Below, one piece after another: positions 1-10,860 of a stretch of DNA of 64,000 nt. The notes under the pieces are model-generated. The model was not told where the DNA came from and did no database searches. It was given only the letters and a program-made list of their open reading frames with translations. The position numbers were made by a program, and so were the translations under genes. Source of the stretch: Hypomyces perniciosus (Eukaryota > Ascomycota > Sordariomycetes > Hypocreales > Hypocreaceae); NCBI GenBank assembly GCA_008477525.1, contig SPDT01000007.1, forward strand, positions 5,022,001 to 5,086,000. The letters are read 5' to 3'. Position 1 is the stretch's first letter; every line of letters starts with the position of its first letter.

Positions 1-1514
1 CGGCTTGAGTGGCTGGAGAACTTGTGAGTGATGAATCAATGAATCAATTGGTGTGATGAATGTTACTAACAAGCTCAGGTTGACGTCGAAGCTCATGGGC
101 CCCGTTAAGATACTTGGCAAGACTGGTTTGCTTGGCAAAACCCTTCACCATCTTAACGATGGTGCTGAGCTTCTTGATGACCTAAACGATCACTGGACTG
201 GCAAAAATCACAAGCAGGAGCGAACTATTATCCTTGAAGATTTGCAGGACTTGGCGATTGACAAGTCACTCCGAATTACGATCTTGAGGTAAGCTACCCC
301 TTGTCTTGATGTAACGGAAACATCTCTTGCTCACAAGTATCAGCGGTGATGTTAATATGGCTGCCATTGGTCAATTTCACTCGAATGCCAAGGTTGGTCT
401 TGCGAAGCACAAGGACCCGAGGTATATGCCGAATATCATATCTTCGGCCGTTGTGAACAGTCCGCCTCTCGAGAGGGTGGCCGATATGCTCCACAGGCGA
501 AGCAAAGTCCACCATTTCGACAAGCAAACAGACGAGAGCATGATTCCCATATTCCAACACGGAGTTGATGGCAAGCCAAGGAAGAACAAGACTCTCATGT
601 CCCATCGCAACTGGTGCTCGATCCGCGTGTGGGCACCAGGTAGCACACCACCTCCAACGCCTCCGACATCTGATGATGGTAGGAGTCAAAGTCCACCATC
701 GAGCGGAGGCGGAAGTATTTTCCGGAGACTGTCCTCTAGGGGGAGGTCTTCTTCAAAGATTTTTGACACATCACGAGAGTCGGTACGAGGGCCTCGACCT
801 CCTGTTTCCGGTGGTGGTGGCGGTTTCTTCCGAAGCCTGTCGCGACGACGGAATTCAGTTGACACACAACAGCGTCCTGGTCTCTTGACTCGAACGATGT
901 CGCTGGGCCGTGGTGAGGCTCAGCAAAAGGCTGGCATGACGCGCTTTAGCGGGCCAGGCAGCCAGAGTAGACAAGATGCCATGAACGGACAGTGGAGCGA
1001 TGGGTATGATGAGGATGAGTTCCTGGACGCTAGGGCCGCTGGCCAACCTCGCCCATCGGGTCTGCGTGGAGGTGCCGCGTTTGACGAGTTCTCCGAGGGA
1101 GACGAATCACTTTTTACTGCCCAAGGCCCACGGAGAGCCCACACCATGAGCAATCAAACGATTGGAATGGAAGATCCGGCTATCCGTCCCTTCCACCGGA
1201 CTCCCACCGGTTTATCTACAAAGAAGATGCGGCAAGCTGAGAAGCATGCGGTTGATTTGGAAGGTGGATTGGATATTTGCCTCAACGTTGAGGTGAACCC
1301 CAAGGACCCGACGGGTATTACGATGCCATACCGGCTCCTGGTCCCTAAGTTGTGGTATGAATATACCCCCGAGGACGATTTGCTCCAGGCGGGGCCAAGC
1401 GGCATCAAGAAATTCCTGAGTTTCAGGAAGAAGCCCCAACCGAAACCAGAACCTCCCGCGGCAGAGGAAGAATATGATGAAAGTGAAGATAGTGTTAAAT
1501 ACCAGGGACAATAA
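1..1514 (+). CDS. Unknown Ser/Arg-rich fungal protein, 3' part only
   Basis: The start lies left of the window. Visible exons are 1-23, 79-288 and 338-1514 (an in-frame acceptor two codons later, exon from 344, is also possible). The first intron has GTGAGT at 24 and TACTAAC at 64-70; the second has GTAAGC at 289. Joined, they give about 469 residues in one frame ending at the TAA at 1512-1514. The N-terminal visible part (about 170 aa) looks globular. It is followed by a long low-complexity stretch rich in Ser, Arg, Gly and Pro (PPPTPPTSDD, RRLSSRGRSS, a Gly run), then a more conserved-looking end with a charged PKPEPPAAEEEYDE tail. No signal peptide or membrane segment is visible in this part. 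I do not recognise the family. The repeated RRLSSRGR/RSLSRRR blocks resemble basophilic kinase target sites, which is only an inference. Confidence 0.75.
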
Positions 1515-1914
1515 ATGGGAGGGGAGGGGACTTGAACTTTGGAAAGGGAAACCGATATTGCTTTTAATCTTTTTTTCTGCATTTGCTTGCATATATTTGT
1601 TCTTTTTCATTGGGCTTGGCTTGGAATCGAAAGCCTTTTTGCTGCATTTGGCAATGACTTTAGCGTGTTATGGATGGATAGCATGGCATTAGACATGTGG
1701 ATTTTGGGGGAACAGGACTGGCTGAGGTAAAAAGGCAGAGATGGTCTATTGCTTGGCTAAGGTCACGGCAGTTATGACCTCAATGGAAGATATTTTGCGA
1801 TATGGACTTGATAATGACGCACTTTGCTTCATCAACAATGAACGAAACATTAAAAATGGAAACACGAGTCAAAAGAGACAAAAAGTTTTGGTATTGAAAG
1901 TTGCGAGAAGCTGC

Positions 1915-1920
1915 AAAAAA
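1915..1920 (-). terminator. Pol III T-run terminator of tRNA-Thr
   Basis: A run of six A's on the plus strand, read as T6 just 6 nt past the tRNA 3' end. This is the usual RNA polymerase III stop signal. Confidence 0.7.
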
Positions 1921-1926
1921 TGAAAC

Positions 1927-2008
1927 TGCCCACTATCAGAGTCGAACTGATCACCTTGTCATGTCCAGGATTTACTAGTGACACGCTATACCGCTTAGCC
2001 AAGCGGGC
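1927..2008 (-). tRNA. tRNA-Thr (AGT anticodon) with a short intron
   Basis: On the minus strand the sequence folds as a full cloverleaf. The acceptor stem pairs GCCCGCT with AGTGGGC, with A as discriminator. The D arm is GCTA/TAGC with a 7-nt loop holding GG. The anticodon stem is TGTCA/TGACA. The T arm is ATCAG/CTGAT around the loop TTCGACT. The anticodon loop is 17 nt rather than 7; removing a 10-nt intron from the usual place (after position 37) leaves CTAGTAA, giving anticodon AGT for threonine. Six T's (plus-strand A's at 1915-1920) follow the 3' end and would serve as the RNA polymerase III terminator. CCA is not encoded, as usual in eukaryotes. Intron placement to the base and the anticodon are inferred from the fold. 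Confidence 0.88.
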
Positions 2009-2707
2009 TTTGAGCTTGTTGGATAGAAGTGACTCAATTGTTGCGGCTTATGTTTTCACTGAATCTGGAGATAGACTAGTACTACTTCCAAGGCTTTATT
2101 CTTCATTGAATGGATACTACGGAGTACTACTACTAATACTACTGTCTCTCGTGTTCCTGTGGGAGGGCCTGTGAAGCCGGTGATAATTGACAAAATCAGG
2201 TTTCATACCCCATTTCCCAAAATGAAAGGATCTTTGCTTCGTATTGCCCAAACAAATATTCTCGATTGAGAGGCAGAGAGAAGCCTATCAAAGAGTACGA
2301 AGACATCCAAACTGGGGATTGGGTTCTATTATTAAACCAGTTTCGCATGACGCCACAGGCCGGACTATCGGCAGGTCCACAGTCAGCAACGGCCCGACCA
2401 TTCAATTTGGCCACTATGTACTTCGTACTATCGCGGTTTCCCCTGGCCCAAAAGCTAGCTATGGACAACAAAACAACATGGCATTGATGCGTCCAAATCG
2501 AAACAAGACGCTGAAACCTGCTCGTATTCTTCATAGACGGCGATGCTGAGTCGTGATTATTAATCCCCTATTGATTCTCTTTCGTTCACCCTTTTGTTCA
2601 TCTTGTCAAGTAAGCCGTTGGGACAGCTATACTGCTAACCACTCTCTTCACCCCACGCGACACTCCGTTTCTCCCCCTTTCCCACGGGGAGAGGGAATGG
2701 CGCGAGA

Positions 2708-4785
2708 ATGGCCCCTCACGACCTCTCTGTGGCCGAAGAGATCTATAGAGGCATGAAGAGCCTGTTACATCAACTATGGCGGTGGACCAAGGGGCCAGGC
2801 AGGCAGATGGCGACTGTTTACTCCATCAGAGTGCTGCACCAGATTCGGAGGAACCTAGTCGCTAGGAGGCTGTTGAGCTTCCCGCATTTGCTGGTCCTGT
2901 TCTGGTTGGTGATTTTACTATGGGGAGAGCGTTGGATATTCGACAGCAAGGTCCAAGACTGTGACTGGAAGCGTTGGGAAAAATGGGTAAGTTCGAAAGA
3001 GACACGGCACATCAGTGTGTTCGGGGTTCGAGCTTGAGTCAAAAACGCTGACGCAGTCGACAGTCCAAAGACGCAACTCCTCACCACCTAGTCTTCGTCG
3101 CCGATCCGCAGATCATCGACCCGCATACCTACCCCGGCAGGCCGTGGCCGCTATCCAGCCTCACTGTTGCTGTCACGGACAACTACCTACGGCGAGGCTA
3201 CAATGCGCTGCAGAGCCACCTGCATCCAGACAGCCTCTTCTTCCTCGGCGACCTCTTCGATGGCGGACGAGAGTGGAAGACGAAGCATGGCACCTTTGTT
3301 GATCCGAAATGGGGACGCGGGCGGTCCGGCACGGAGAAGAAGTGGGTGAAGACGTGGCATCGGAAATACGGCGAAGACTTTTGGATGCGCGAGTACAAGC
3401 GGTTCGGCGACATCTTCTTCAAGAATTGGAACATGGCGGGCAGCGCGCCTGGTGCGTGGCAGAGGGGCAGGAAGCTGGTGGCAAGCTTACCGGGGAATCA
3501 CGATCTTGGGTTCGGTGCGCAGGTCCAGGTCCCTGTGAGGGACCGCTTCAACGCCTACTTTGGCGACAGCAATCGAGTCGATATCGTTGGGAACCATACT
3601 ATTGTCTCGGTAGACACCGTCTCCCTGAGCGCAGATACATCGGATTACAAGAGTAGTCACGACCTACGACCTATTTACGAGCCCGTCAACAAGTTCTTGG
3701 ACGAGGTAAAAGTCACCAAGAGAAAGCTTGCAAAAGAAGAACTGAATGCCTGGTATGGCCTTGATCCGGATTTCCGATTCAAACACCACGTCGAGGAGCT
3801 GGACAAGGTAAATACCGATCACCCATCCAGAGACCCAGGGCCAGCATCAGCCGATTTTCCCACCATCCTGCTTACTCATGTACCTCTATATCGCGAGCCG
3901 GGGACGCCATGCGGGCCACTGCGCGAGCATTGGCCTCCGACCAAACCTCCAAAGGGGCAGACTGGCCCTGTCAAGCCAGACCATCGCAATGCCATCAGCG
4001 TGGTGGCAGGGTACCAATACCAGAACGTCCTTAGCGAGGACGATTCCGTGAAGCTAATCAAGAGCGTTGGCAACGTCATCCATGTTTTCTCTGGCGATGA
4101 CCACGACTACTGTGAGGTGGTGCACTCGGCTTCCAAGGAAAACGTACGAGAAATCACAGTCAAGAGCATCAGCATGGCCATGGGTGTCCCAACACCTGGG
4201 TTTCTCATGGTCAGTCTCTACAACCCCGTTGACAAGGACGGCAAGCCCCTACCCGGCTCCCCCGAGAAGACGCTACAGACACACCTCTGCCTCCTCCCCA
4301 ACCAAATCCACACCTACATGAGATACATTTCCTTTGGCATCCTGACTCTCGTCCTCCTCGCTGTCCGGGCCTTTCTCGTTCCCGTTCTCCATCTTAGCCC
4401 CTTTGCACTCCAGCCCGAGCATGGCTCTGTCGTCCTCCCCGTCTTCAAAGACAAAGTGGAGCCTCCGGACTCGGCAGTGTCACGGTTTAGTTCCTCAAAC
4501 GGCGCGCGGAGCTCCTCGTCCGCAGCCTCGAACACAAGCAATGGCGGCGCGCGGTGGGCGTCAAAGAAAGGCAAGCACCATGGAAGGCAATGGGGCTGGG
4601 CCGACGGCAGAGGGCCGCGGATCTCGCTGGACAAGGATTTCTACGATGGTGGCAAGGCGTGGAAGACGGCCAGTAGAGGCAAACGGGCTGCGCTGGGAGA
4701 AGTGGGTAGGGAGATGTGGACGACGACGTGGAGAGTGGCATGGATGACGGTGTTGTTTTGGGTACATTTGATCAGGCAGCGGTAA
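2708..4785 (+). CDS. Cdc1/Ted1/PGAP5-like ER metallophosphoesterase
   Basis: Exons 2708-2986 and 3064-4785 (donor GTAAGT, acceptor ACAG) give 666 aa. Visible metal-binding motifs of the calcineurin-like phosphoesterase fold are VADPQ (D107), GDLFDGG (D156), NHD (238-240), HVPLYR (H365) and SGDDHDYC (H440). Two hydrophobic segments, about 57-73 and 511-536, flank the catalytic domain. This matches the topology of yeast Cdc1/Ted1 and mammalian MPPE1/PGAP5, which sit in the ER/early secretory pathway and remove ethanolamine phosphate from mannose of GPI anchors during anchor remodelling. The C-terminal 130 residues after the second membrane segment are Ser-rich and basic, so probably cytosolic. 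The start is the first ATG in frame. Whether it acts like Cdc1 or Ted1 cannot be told from sequence alone. Confidence 0.9.
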
Positions 4786-5013
4786 GACAATGGATAGAGG
4801 TTTGATGAAAAGAAAGGACATTGTGTATGATTGTATAATTAGCCTTGCATGTGATAGTAAGCATCTGGATAACTGCAATAATTAGGTCATGGGAGTTCAG
4901 CATAGCGCCTTGTGTTCCCCGTTCTTGAATGAATAGAGTAGTAGAGTCTGAATCTCCCTCGTCGAGGCTGGATCACCCCTTTGCCGCATCCTTCTCGTCT
5001 CCATGCTTCGACT

Positions 5014-5277
5014 TCACCTCCCTCCCCTCCTCGTCACGCCAATCCTCTCATCCCTCACCCTCCTCGCCTTCGCCTCCCCATCCGGACTCGCCTGAACGCC
5101 CTCCATTGCCTGCCCAGCAGCTCCCGTTCCCACCGCTCCCGCAGACGAAGCACGAGCAGCCGCCTCAGCCGCGCGAGCCTGCTGCGCCGCTAGAAGCGCC
5201 TCGCCAGCGCGACGGTCCTCGTACGCAGCGACGTCTTCAGCGGTGATTTGCAGCGTGGTAGGCGGACGACGCAGCAT
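5014..5277 (-). CDS. CDC26: Anaphase-promoting complex subunit CDC26
   Basis: A single exon of 87 aa. The N-terminus MLRRPPTTLQITAEDVAAYE matches the CDC26/APC12 signature (MLRR-x-PT-x-L-x(4)-D-[DV]-x(3)-[FY]E), which in the complex binds along the TPR superhelix of CDC16/APC6. The C-terminal RDERIG matches the family's conserved R-x-x-RIG element. The middle is an Ala-rich, probably helical stretch. CDC26 stabilises CDC16 within the APC/C ubiquitin ligase that triggers anaphase and mitotic exit. The usual family length is 70-130 aa. The start is fixed by the conserved MLRR end. A long pyrimidine-rich leader lies upstream on the coding strand. Such a short gene is easily overlooked because a longer proline-rich shadow frame covers it on the other strand. 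Confidence 0.85.
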   Translation of the reverse strand: MLRRPPTTLQITAEDVAAYEDRRAGEALLAAQQARAAEAAARASSAGAVGTGAAGQAMEGVQASPDGEAKARRVRDERIGVTRRGGR

Positions 5278-5985
5278 TTTCTTCCTTTTTTTTTGGTTTG
5301 ATTTGGTTTGATTTGTTTTCCCTTGTTCTTTGTACGTCCTCTTCCTTTGCTGCGTTGTTGATGGTTGGGAAGAGAGAGAGAGAGCAAGTAGCAATGAAAG
5401 TGTTGTTCCTTGGAGTTTGGTGGATAGACTTTGATGATGGATTGTCCTTATCTGTGGGATTGGAATGGCAAAAACAAATTTGTGCTGCTTTAATCTTGAT
5501 GTTGAACACGTCAAGTTGAGAGTCGCAAGTCGCGCTTTGATGATGTTTGGTTGCAGTTGAGAGGTGGTGGCTGCCCCGCGGAAGAGGCACAATCATTCAG
5601 ATCTTATCGCCACTCACCATAACTACAGATTTGAATCCGTCGGTGCAATTCCATATTACAGCATTATGCATACACTCATGATTTTGGAGCCTAAAATACT
5701 TTGAATGAATGAATAGAGCATATAACGTGCCGCATAGCATGCAAGAAAATCTAATCGCTGTATGCATTGAATGGCTTGTCTAGCCTAGGTATCTCATGCG
5801 TAAAGATCGAATCATCACTCCTATCCTATCCTGTCCTGGTATATGGTAACAAAGGAAATGTGGTATATGGCATATAGTATATGGTCAAAGAAGAAAAAGA
5901 AAACCCGTAGACCCAGATTCCATCATCGTCATCATCGTCATCATCATCATCATCATCAACTCATGACTTCTCATAAGAGGACCTT
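5278..5985. other. Intergenic region between two minus-strand genes
   Basis: Promoter and leader of CDC26 on the left, and the 3' flank of the next gene on the right. It holds a poly-purine/pyrimidine tract near 5280-5340, a (GA) run near 5370-5382, and a CAT/CGT-type triplet repeat at about 5922-5960. No gene is visible. Confidence 0.5.
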
Positions 5986-8217
5986 TCAATAGGGGCGATC
6001 CGCCTTCCACTGGAGAAAATGCGGCACCCAGTCCATGTCGGGCTTTGCATGCGCGCTCATGACTGCTGGCTCATCGATGCTGCCCTGGCCCACTTCACCA
6101 TCGACGACTGTCGGTTCCCATGGCGCATCCACCGTGTCAATTGTGTAAATGCTGGCGCTGTAAGTGTCGCGGAGCATCCTGATAGTGTCAAAGACATGTT
6201 GATTGCCAATGGGAGTCTCCAACTCACCACCCGAGTCTGTTTGGACAGTGGATGGAGATGACAAGGCAGAGGTTATGCTGCCTGCCGAATTTCGTTGTGA
6301 GGGCCGATCAGAGTCCCGCTGAGACGGTAACTCTGAAGCGATGAGTTCGCCGTGCGTCTCGAACCCAAACTCTTCAAACCAGGCAGTTACCTCATCCGCA
6401 ATATTGCTTTCCTCCTCATCCTCTCTCCGACTCTTTTGCTCAGGAAAGAATTCCGCGAAATCCTCACCAGCACCTCCCAGAATCGCCGAGTGGAATGCTG
6501 CCCAGTCCACATCTTCCTCTGCAGTCTCCTCCTCTTCTCGGCCCCTGTCGTTCAAGATGATGGGTCCATGTCGGAAAGCTGGGTTGGTCAGGGTGAATGG
6601 GGTGCTTGTAAGTTGAACACACCCATCCTTCATCTCCAAAGCTTGGTTGAGGCTCTGACTCCGGCGATGAGCGACTGGTAGTTGCAAGCTCATGTGCTTG
6701 CTAGGAATCGCCCGGAACCCTTCGGGTATGGGAGGTAGTTGCGGCATAGTTGGTGCTCGAGCTCTAAATCGTGCTGGGTTTTTAGGAGGGGGGGTCAGAT
6801 GGAGTTCATCAACTTCTGTGACTTCTGAAATTTCTGTGACTTCCGTCACTTCTGTGGCCTCAATGGTTCCGGTATCTGAAGTTTTGTCGTCGCTCTGTGC
6901 ATCTGTATTCAGGTTCGGTTCCTTGCTTTCTTCAAACTCTGATGGGGACCAGTGTGATGAAATGTTGTGGTGAATGATTTCTGGGGAACGGAGCATAGAG
7001 GATGGTAGAGGTGGTATTGCTATTTCGAATGGTATAGCCCTCATTCTGACGTCAACCGAACTCATTAGAGTTGGCGACGTAACGGGATTCGGATTATGGA
7101 ACGGTTCTAGGCGCAGCGTCTGGCAGACGTCCGGAGCCGAGTTCCTGGCCCGCTCGGCTAGCTTCGAAGAATTCGGCGTGGCCTTGTTTTTCTTGTCCTC
7201 TTCTTTCTCCTTCCGTTTATTTGACGCGCGGCCATTGTCCTGTCCATTCCAAATGGCCTCAATGCGGGATGGAGTCATGGGTTTCCGGTCTGTTTTGGTA
7301 CGTTGGGTCCTGAACGCTTCGGCCATGTTGTCCGTCAAGGTCCACCGGGAGGGCCGTGCTGGATGCCGTGATTCCGACTTGGTCGTCATGTGGCTCAACC
7401 ACTTGCTCTTTTCAGACTCAGAACTGGTAGTGGGAATGGTAGAACCCTTGAGTGGCAGTACTGATTCGGACCACTCGCCAATGGTGGGCCTGCGACTTTG
7501 ATGGCGGCCTGGGACAAATGGTGGCGATGCAGCTGCATCTGGGAAATTGGACGCATACGAGTACGATGAAGCCGTCTTTGTTTCTGTCAAAGCGGCCCCA
7601 ACGGCCTCGTAGGCCAAGTCTGCCTCTCGCATGAGCTGATAGACATCAGGGGATATGGCCCTTGAGCTTGCACGCCATCCTTGATCCCCCGTGACCGAGT
7701 CGTGGAATTGAGAGGACGGCCTCATCATGCCCTGTCCAGGCTCAGTGCCAATCTCTATCCATTGGTCAACCTCGTCGGGAATGGCGCATTCGAAAAGTCC
7801 TTCTCGGGGACGCTGTGGGCGCCGTGGTGGGCACCAAGCAGGTGTGAGTGGCTCCTCCATGAGATCAACTGTTGTTGCCTCGCTGCTCATATTGGAAAGA
7901 GCCTTACTTGATTGGGAAGCCCCGTCACTATCATAGCTGCGCCGTGAGCTGGTTGAAGTAGGTGTCAATGGGACAATGGGAACTGGCGGCGGTGGCGGCG
8001 CTGTCGCTGCTGATATACGACGTATACTCCTGTTCCTCCGGGGGGCGAGGGGCGCAAGCCATGATCGCGAGCGCTGCTGCTTCTGTTCCTTTGACACATC
8101 CTCGCTGTTCTCCACTGACGGCTTGTTTGGCTTGCGTTGGATGTTGGTGGCGGAAATATCAGACATGGCGCGCTGATGGGGGCGTCTGAGAAGGATTCCG
8201 AGGGCGGCGGCCTCCAT
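5986..8217 (-). CDS. Unknown low-complexity protein, 743 aa
   Basis: One uninterrupted frame of 743 codons from ATG at 8217 to TAG at 5986. A second in-frame ATG (MSDISATN, 8166) could be the true start. The protein is mostly disordered in appearance: an N-terminal basic stretch with RRNRSIRRIS, a Pro run, Ser-rich linkers, a threonine/glutamate repeat (TEVTEVTEISEVTEV), and an acidic patch. Better-conserved-looking islands are an aromatic/acidic block before the C-terminus (EEDVDWAAFHSAILGG and VTAWFEEFGFETHGEL) and the final 60 residues (WEPTVVDGE to the DWVPHFLQW end). No catalytic motif, signal peptide or membrane segment is seen. I do not recognise the family. It is probably a regulatory or scaffold protein, given its long, gene-free upstream region. 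Confidence 0.8.
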   Translation of the reverse strand: MEAAALGILLRRPHQRAMSDISATNIQRKPNKPSVENSEDVSKEQKQQRSRSWLAPLAPRRNRSIRRISAATAPPPPPVPIVPLTPTSTSSRRSYDSDGASQSSKALSNMSSEATTVDLMEEPLTPAWCPPRRPQRPREGLFECAIPDEVDQWIEIGTEPGQGMMRPSSQFHDSVTGDQGWRASSRAISPDVYQLMREADLAYEAVGAALTETKTASSYSYASNFPDAAASPPFVPGRHQSRRPTIGEWSESVLPLKGSTIPTTSSESEKSKWLSHMTTKSESRHPARPSRWTLTDNMAEAFRTQRTKTDRKPMTPSRIEAIWNGQDNGRASNKRKEKEEDKKNKATPNSSKLAERARNSAPDVCQTLRLEPFHNPNPVTSPTLMSSVDVRMRAIPFEIAIPPLPSSMLRSPEIIHHNISSHWSPSEFEESKEPNLNTDAQSDDKTSDTGTIEATEVTEVTEISEVTEVDELHLTPPPKNPARFRARAPTMPQLPPIPEGFRAIPSKHMSLQLPVAHRRSQSLNQALEMKDGCVQLTSTPFTLTNPAFRHGPIILNDRGREEEETAEEDVDWAAFHSAILGGAGEDFAEFFPEQKSRREDEEESNIADEVTAWFEEFGFETHGELIASELPSQRDSDRPSQRNSAGSITSALSSPSTVQTDSGGELETPIGNQHVFDTIRMLRDTYSASIYTIDTVDAPWEPTVVDGEVGQGSIDEPAVMSAHAKPDMDWVPHFLQWKADRPY

Positions 8218-9760
8218 TGCAGCAACTGAGAGGGTTTCTTGGACGAAGGTGAATGGCGAATGACAGGTTATAAAAATAGGCCCAACAAATATCCAACAAG
8301 AGAAAGCAAAATGGTGAAGTATATAGAATATGTAAGCAACCCAGATTCACCACACCAGTCGAATTCTGGTCTGTCGCAGGTGAACTACCGAATGGGTTGG
8401 ACAAGGCTAGACATGATATAATAACATCACCAACAGAGACACTGCGAGGAGTAGTATGAAGCCGGTGGAAGGAAGAGGAGAGAGATAATCAAGAGGGATT
8501 CACGATTCATGAGGAGGATAAAAGATGGAGTTTCGGGAGAGTGCGAGAGCAAAGGAACTGTGACTGGGGTGGGATAGAATCCGACTTACTTTAAGGGCAA
8601 GTCAAATCCATGGCCATGCAGAGGAAGTCGCGACCGGGGTTGGAGCCGGAGGTTGCCCTTCCCTTCTGACAGGGTGCAAGGGTGCAAACGCCATGTGTTA
8701 AGTTTGGTGGGGACTAGACCAGAACGGGGCCCCCAGCCTGCCGAACCAGTGAGTATTCAGTCATCATGCAGATCACGAGGTTCAGACCAACTGTAAAAAT
8801 AGTAGGTAGTACTAAGCACCGCCAGCTATTAGAACCACTACTCCGTACTCTGGATAGAGATGATTTAAGAATAGGGAACTACTAAAAACTGCCAAAGCGC
8901 TTCGAGCCAATACCTAGATACTACTACTACTACTGCTGCTTGTCAGCATTAAGCCTATCCGTTCCAACCGCCCGCCGACAACAAGGAGGGTGCAGGCCCT
9001 GGCCTCGCAATGCTGGTCTGGTCGGAGCTTGCTTGGCCTGCGAGCATTGCATTGAGCATTGATTGCATTGCATGCCAAATTGGGGCGGGTTGGGTCGCGA
9101 CCATTCAGGACCCGACAGGGCCACTAATTCACAGTGCATTATGCCCGTAGAGGTCTAGCCAGCCGGGCTGTCAGCTGCTACTGTATGTACGTTTTCTCGT
9201 GGCTCGCTCTGCTCCGTACAGTGCTGCTACAGTCAGTGCTGCTACGCTACAGTGCTGGCTCGGTACTGTCCCAACTGCTATCTCGCCGAGAGACGCACAG
9301 CGGGAGGGACGCTTCTCTCCCACCCTCCTGTTCGGGAAGTGCTTTCTTTTTGCCACCATCCATCCAGTCGATCCACGGCCCCACGTTGTATTGCATTGCA
9401 GCATCAAGACCAGAGGAGCATGAACGGAGGGGAAAGAATTCAGGCAGGTCTGTGATGGAAAATCCATGCCGGCCATTTCCAGAAGACAGTGAGTGGCGAC
9501 TCGAATACTACAGAGTACTTCGTACAGAGCACAGAGTACGGAATTCGGAGTACCAATACCGAGACAATTGGCCACCAACAAGAATGAGCAAGAGGCTCCA
9601 AGACAATGCTCGTGGTCACGCCTCAAGCCACCTTTCTGCAGACCGTCATGGCTCACTCACCGTAAGTCTTTTCCTGTAGCAATTTCTCGGTGCTGATGCA
9701 TCTCACATTTATTAGGTATTATCAACGGATTTGCGGAGTTAGGTGCTAGTACTACTATTA

Positions 9761-9793
9761 GTACTCCGTAACTACTCCGTAACTACTCCGTAC
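9761..9793. repeat. Three tandem ACTCCGTA units
   Basis: Three consecutive copies of an ACTCCGTAACT-like 11-nt unit, ending in CTCCGTAC. It is one member of the dispersed TACTCCGTA family found only between genes in this window. Confidence 0.8.
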
Positions 9794-10828
9794 AACGTAC
9801 CCGTTTCGCATGTCACTCAACCAAGTTCCCACGGACCGATGACACCAAGCTTTTCCGGATTTGCCATCGCGGGGTATCTATGCAGGTAATCTTTGTTGTC
9901 CTCTTTTCCCACGACGATTTCCCCAGGGATTCCATTTTCTATCGACAAGCAATTATCTATCGTAGAGTTTATTTTACCAGAAGAACCCTGGAAATAAACA
10001 AACAAAATACTTCGCACGCATTCATAGATATTAAGTTACTTTGTATATCTCGCGTAATCGCAAAGTTTATTGATCTACTACTCCGTATTTGACTCTTCGA
10101 TCCTTCTAATCCTCCTCGGTGCCCGCGATGCCGGGCGACGCGGCAATCTTTATTCTTCGTGTTCCTTTGTTTCTTACGTTGCGGTGACATACCCATACAT
10201 CTCTCCCCGGTCATACCTACCTAACCTATGTATGTACTCGTAGTATGTAACGCTTCGGGGAACTAATTTGTATGTAAGTATGGAGTACTGCTACTAACTA
10301 GTGTGGGCGAGACGGACACCGACAACGGCGGCGAGACTGCTCTCGGTCTATCAAAAGTCAAAGCGAAGAAGAAGAAGCCTTGGGAGAGAGGCAAGGCAAG
10401 GCATGACATTGTCTCACGTATTACTCTCTCCCGCGTCGCTCGCTAATTACGTCGTACAAAGCATGCCGGCAGATGATATTCTCGTATGCGCCCAGCAAAC
10501 AATAAGCAAATGCCAGATTTACCCAGGCCTTGTCAACTTGATTGCCGGGACATGTTGGTACTACTACTACTATGACCAACAACCGGTGGAAGCAGAGAGA
10601 GCCCTAGCAGGGGTGCAATTCAAAGAGGCCGGGCATAACAATACCCGCTGGCAAGCAGTAGTCCGTAAGCTAGTACTAGGTAGTATTAGTAAGTATATAC
10701 ATGGAACAGGGTGAGGTGAGAGATAAGGTATGCACTTTGTAGGCATCACTGAACCTCTCGGTACCAGATGAGGTCAGAGCGGCGCACAGGACAAATGCTG
10801 ATCGGTGTTGCTGACCGTTGGTGACATG

Positions 10829-10860
<32 letters not shown>
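10829..10860. repeat. (GATA)8 microsatellite
   Basis: Eight perfect GATA units, followed within 10 bases by AGT triplets and an AGTACTAGTACT palindrome. Non-coding. Confidence 0.95.

Larger units (their letters stand above)
1515..2707. other. Intergenic region holding a tRNA gene
   Basis: No protein gene is supported here; open frames are short and lack codon structure. The region contains the tRNA-Thr gene at 1927-2008 and one copy of the TACGGAGTA motif (2118-2126) followed by several ACT triplets. The last 100-150 bases upstream of 2708 are C/T-rich, as expected for a fungal promoter or 5' UTR. Confidence 0.6.

Noticed and set aside
4929..5246. 105-codon Pro/Ser-rich frame (+) over CDC26
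   Set aside because: A shadow of the Ala-rich CDC26 frame, which has the conserved MLRR end and terminal RIG motif.
9134..9679. 181-codon frame (+)
   Set aside because: Begins at GTG, has no codon bias or recognisable protein, and overlaps palindrome-rich non-coding DNA.
10301..10714. 137-codon frame (+)
   Set aside because: Non-ATG start, crosses TAC repeats, no conserved-looking sequence.
10829..10860. Possible CRISPR-like array
   Set aside because: A simple tetranucleotide repeat with no spacers; eukaryotic context.
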